From assembly GCF_900129245.1 (NCBI RefSeq), contig NZ_FQUT01000017.1, positions 1 to 64,000 of the forward strand: DNA of 64,000 nucleotides. Reading direction: 5' to 3'. Below, one piece after another: positions 63,193-64,000 of this stretch (position 1 is the stretch's first letter; each line of letters begins with the position of its first letter). Below the pieces are notes generated by a model. The model made no database searches and had not been told where the DNA came from. It worked only from the letters and a program-made list of their open reading frames with translations. The DNA is from Chryseobacterium arachidis (GTDB lineage Bacteria > Bacteroidota > Bacteroidia > Flavobacteriales > Weeksellaceae). The translations under genes and the position numbers were made by a program.

Positions 63193-63799
63193 AAACATTC
63201 TTATAGCCGATGATCACGATATTGTATTGGTAGGAACCACCATGATTCTGGAAGCAAGAATTCAGGATGCGGAAATAGATCAGGCGGAAGATTATCCGGA
63301 AACTTTAGAAAAAATTTCGCAAAAAAAATATGATCTTGTAATTCTGGACATCAATATGCCGGAAAGCAGGAATAAAAAAATGATTTCAGAGATAAAAGCG
63401 ATTGATCCTGATATCAAAATCCTGATCTTCTCTGCATACGAAGAAGAAATTGCAGCTCAATATATCCGAGAAGGGGCGAACGGATACGTAAGTAAACTAA
63501 GTAAATCCGACGAGATTTCGGAAGCTGTGAAAAAAATATTTTCTGACGGATATTATTATCCTTCAGCTCTTGTTAATCAACTCATGAATGAATCGTCATT
63601 AGATTTAATTAAAAATTTGTCGGAGAGGGAGTATGAAATTTTCATACTTCTGGCAAAAGGAAACGGTAATCTGGAAATATCCAATACCATGAATATCCAA
63701 ATGCCTACGATAAGCACCTATAAAAAAAGAATCCACATTAAGCTAAAAACCAAAAACATAGCAGATCTTATCAGGCTTTATCAAACCTATATTTCCTGA
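63185..63799 (+). CDS. LuxR/NarL-family response regulator
   Basis: 204 aa. Receiver domain with acidic pair ADDHD, phospho-acceptor Asp55 (VILDINMP), Thr/Ser-switch and Lys (GYVSKLSK). C-terminal LuxR-type HTH (NLSEREYEIFILLAKGNGNLEISNTMN with the recognition helix TISTYKKRIHIKLKTKN). Its ATG overlaps the kinase gene end by 8 bp, so the two are coupled and form the expected pair. Confidence 0.94.
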   Translation: MSKNILIADDHDIVLVGTTMILEARIQDAEIDQAEDYPETLEKISQKKYDLVILDINMPESRNKKMISEIKAIDPDIKILIFSAYEEEIAAQYIREGANGYVSKLSKSDEISEAVKKIFSDGYYYPSALVNQLMNESSLDLIKNLSEREYEIFILLAKGNGNLEISNTMNIQMPTISTYKKRIHIKLKTKNIADLIRLYQTYIS

Positions 63800-64000
63800 A
63801 ATCTGTTTGTTTGAGTACAACTTGTAAAAATTTTTCTACATGTTCTTTTATTTTTTTCTACAAAAGCTTTTATTTTTTGAAGAAAAAAATCTATAATTTT
63901 GGATTATGATTAAAAATTAAATATTAATATTAGTTAATATACCAAAAAATTAATATTAAAAAACGATACAAATTAATAATTAAATAAATTCACATTTCTA
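63800..64000. other. AT-rich intergenic end of the window
   Basis: No gene. TTTTTCTACA is repeated twice, and a TAATTTTG sequence near 63896 could be a -7 box of the next gene beyond the window. Confidence 0.35.

Noticed and set aside
1..64000. tRNA, rRNA or riboswitch
   Set aside because: No clover-leaf with a T-loop, no rRNA segment and no conserved riboswitch core was found by eye; a covariance-model search would be needed to rule out small ones.

Overview
The window reads as chromosomal DNA of a flavobacterium of the Chryseobacterium/Weeksellaceae type. It is AT-rich with sparse Shine-Dalgarno signals, carries Bacteroidota-type promoters (TTG / TAnnTTTG), and its protein families are typical of the phylum: DUF4932, GIN/DUF2807 proteins, propeller-type sensor kinases, sigma-54 activators beside MacB/FtsX permeases, and short secreted proteins of the MKK...FAQ type. 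No rRNA, tRNA, CRISPR array, prophage or intact IS was seen. The genus is inferred from general knowledge, not from a search.

Layout. 0.8-9.3 kb: an amidohydrolase, small proteins, MarR and Crp regulators, a catalase gene broken by one in-frame amber codon, an alpha/beta hydrolase, and an isochorismatase-like hydrolase with a partner gene. 9.5-19.1 kb: a GAF-GAF sigma-54 activator, a second isochorismatase-like hydrolase, a nitroreductase, NTF2-like and glyoxalase-like proteins with a Crp-type regulator, a quinone oxidoreductase-like enzyme, an AraC regulator and a surface-type protein. 19.4-36.7 kb: a nine-gene minus-strand operon for a MacA/MacB/TolC-like exporter. Inside it are two DUF4932 proteins with HExxH motifs, a GIN-domain protein and a retropepsin-like protein. 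Divergent to it are a DUF1016 (YhcG-type) nuclease, a sigma-54 response regulator and its histidine kinase. A -24/-12 promoter and two tandem dyads about 65-115 bp upstream of it link the two halves.

37.4-41.5 kb: secreted small proteins, an ABC ATPase and adenine deaminase. 41.5-43.5 kb is mostly repeats: three tandem copies of a ~178-bp unit, then, beyond a patatin-like gene, an unusual GC-richer array with a near-exact 21-bp period. 43.5-47.8 kb: two paralogous secreted proteins, a PH-domain protein, dihydrolipoyl dehydrogenase and a small secreted protein. 47.9-53.7 kb: sugar-related exported enzymes (a sorbosone-dehydrogenase-like lipoprotein, a GH3 with PA14, a GH29 fucosidase). 53.8-60 kb: a minus-strand block with TIGR01777, DUF2071, SRPBCC, DCC/DUF393 and four small membrane proteins, a lipoprotein and a GbsR/MarR regulator. 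Three matching TTTCA-N8-TGAAA sites suggest one GbsR regulon. 60.2-63.8 kb: a propeller-type sensor kinase and its LuxR-family response regulator, divergent from the GbsR gene.

The observations I would follow first are the peptidase-containing sigma-54 exporter operon with its promoter and enhancer, the 21-bp array, the GbsR operator set, the amber-interrupted catalase, and the paired-hairpin repeats that sit at, or inside, the 3' ends of genes.
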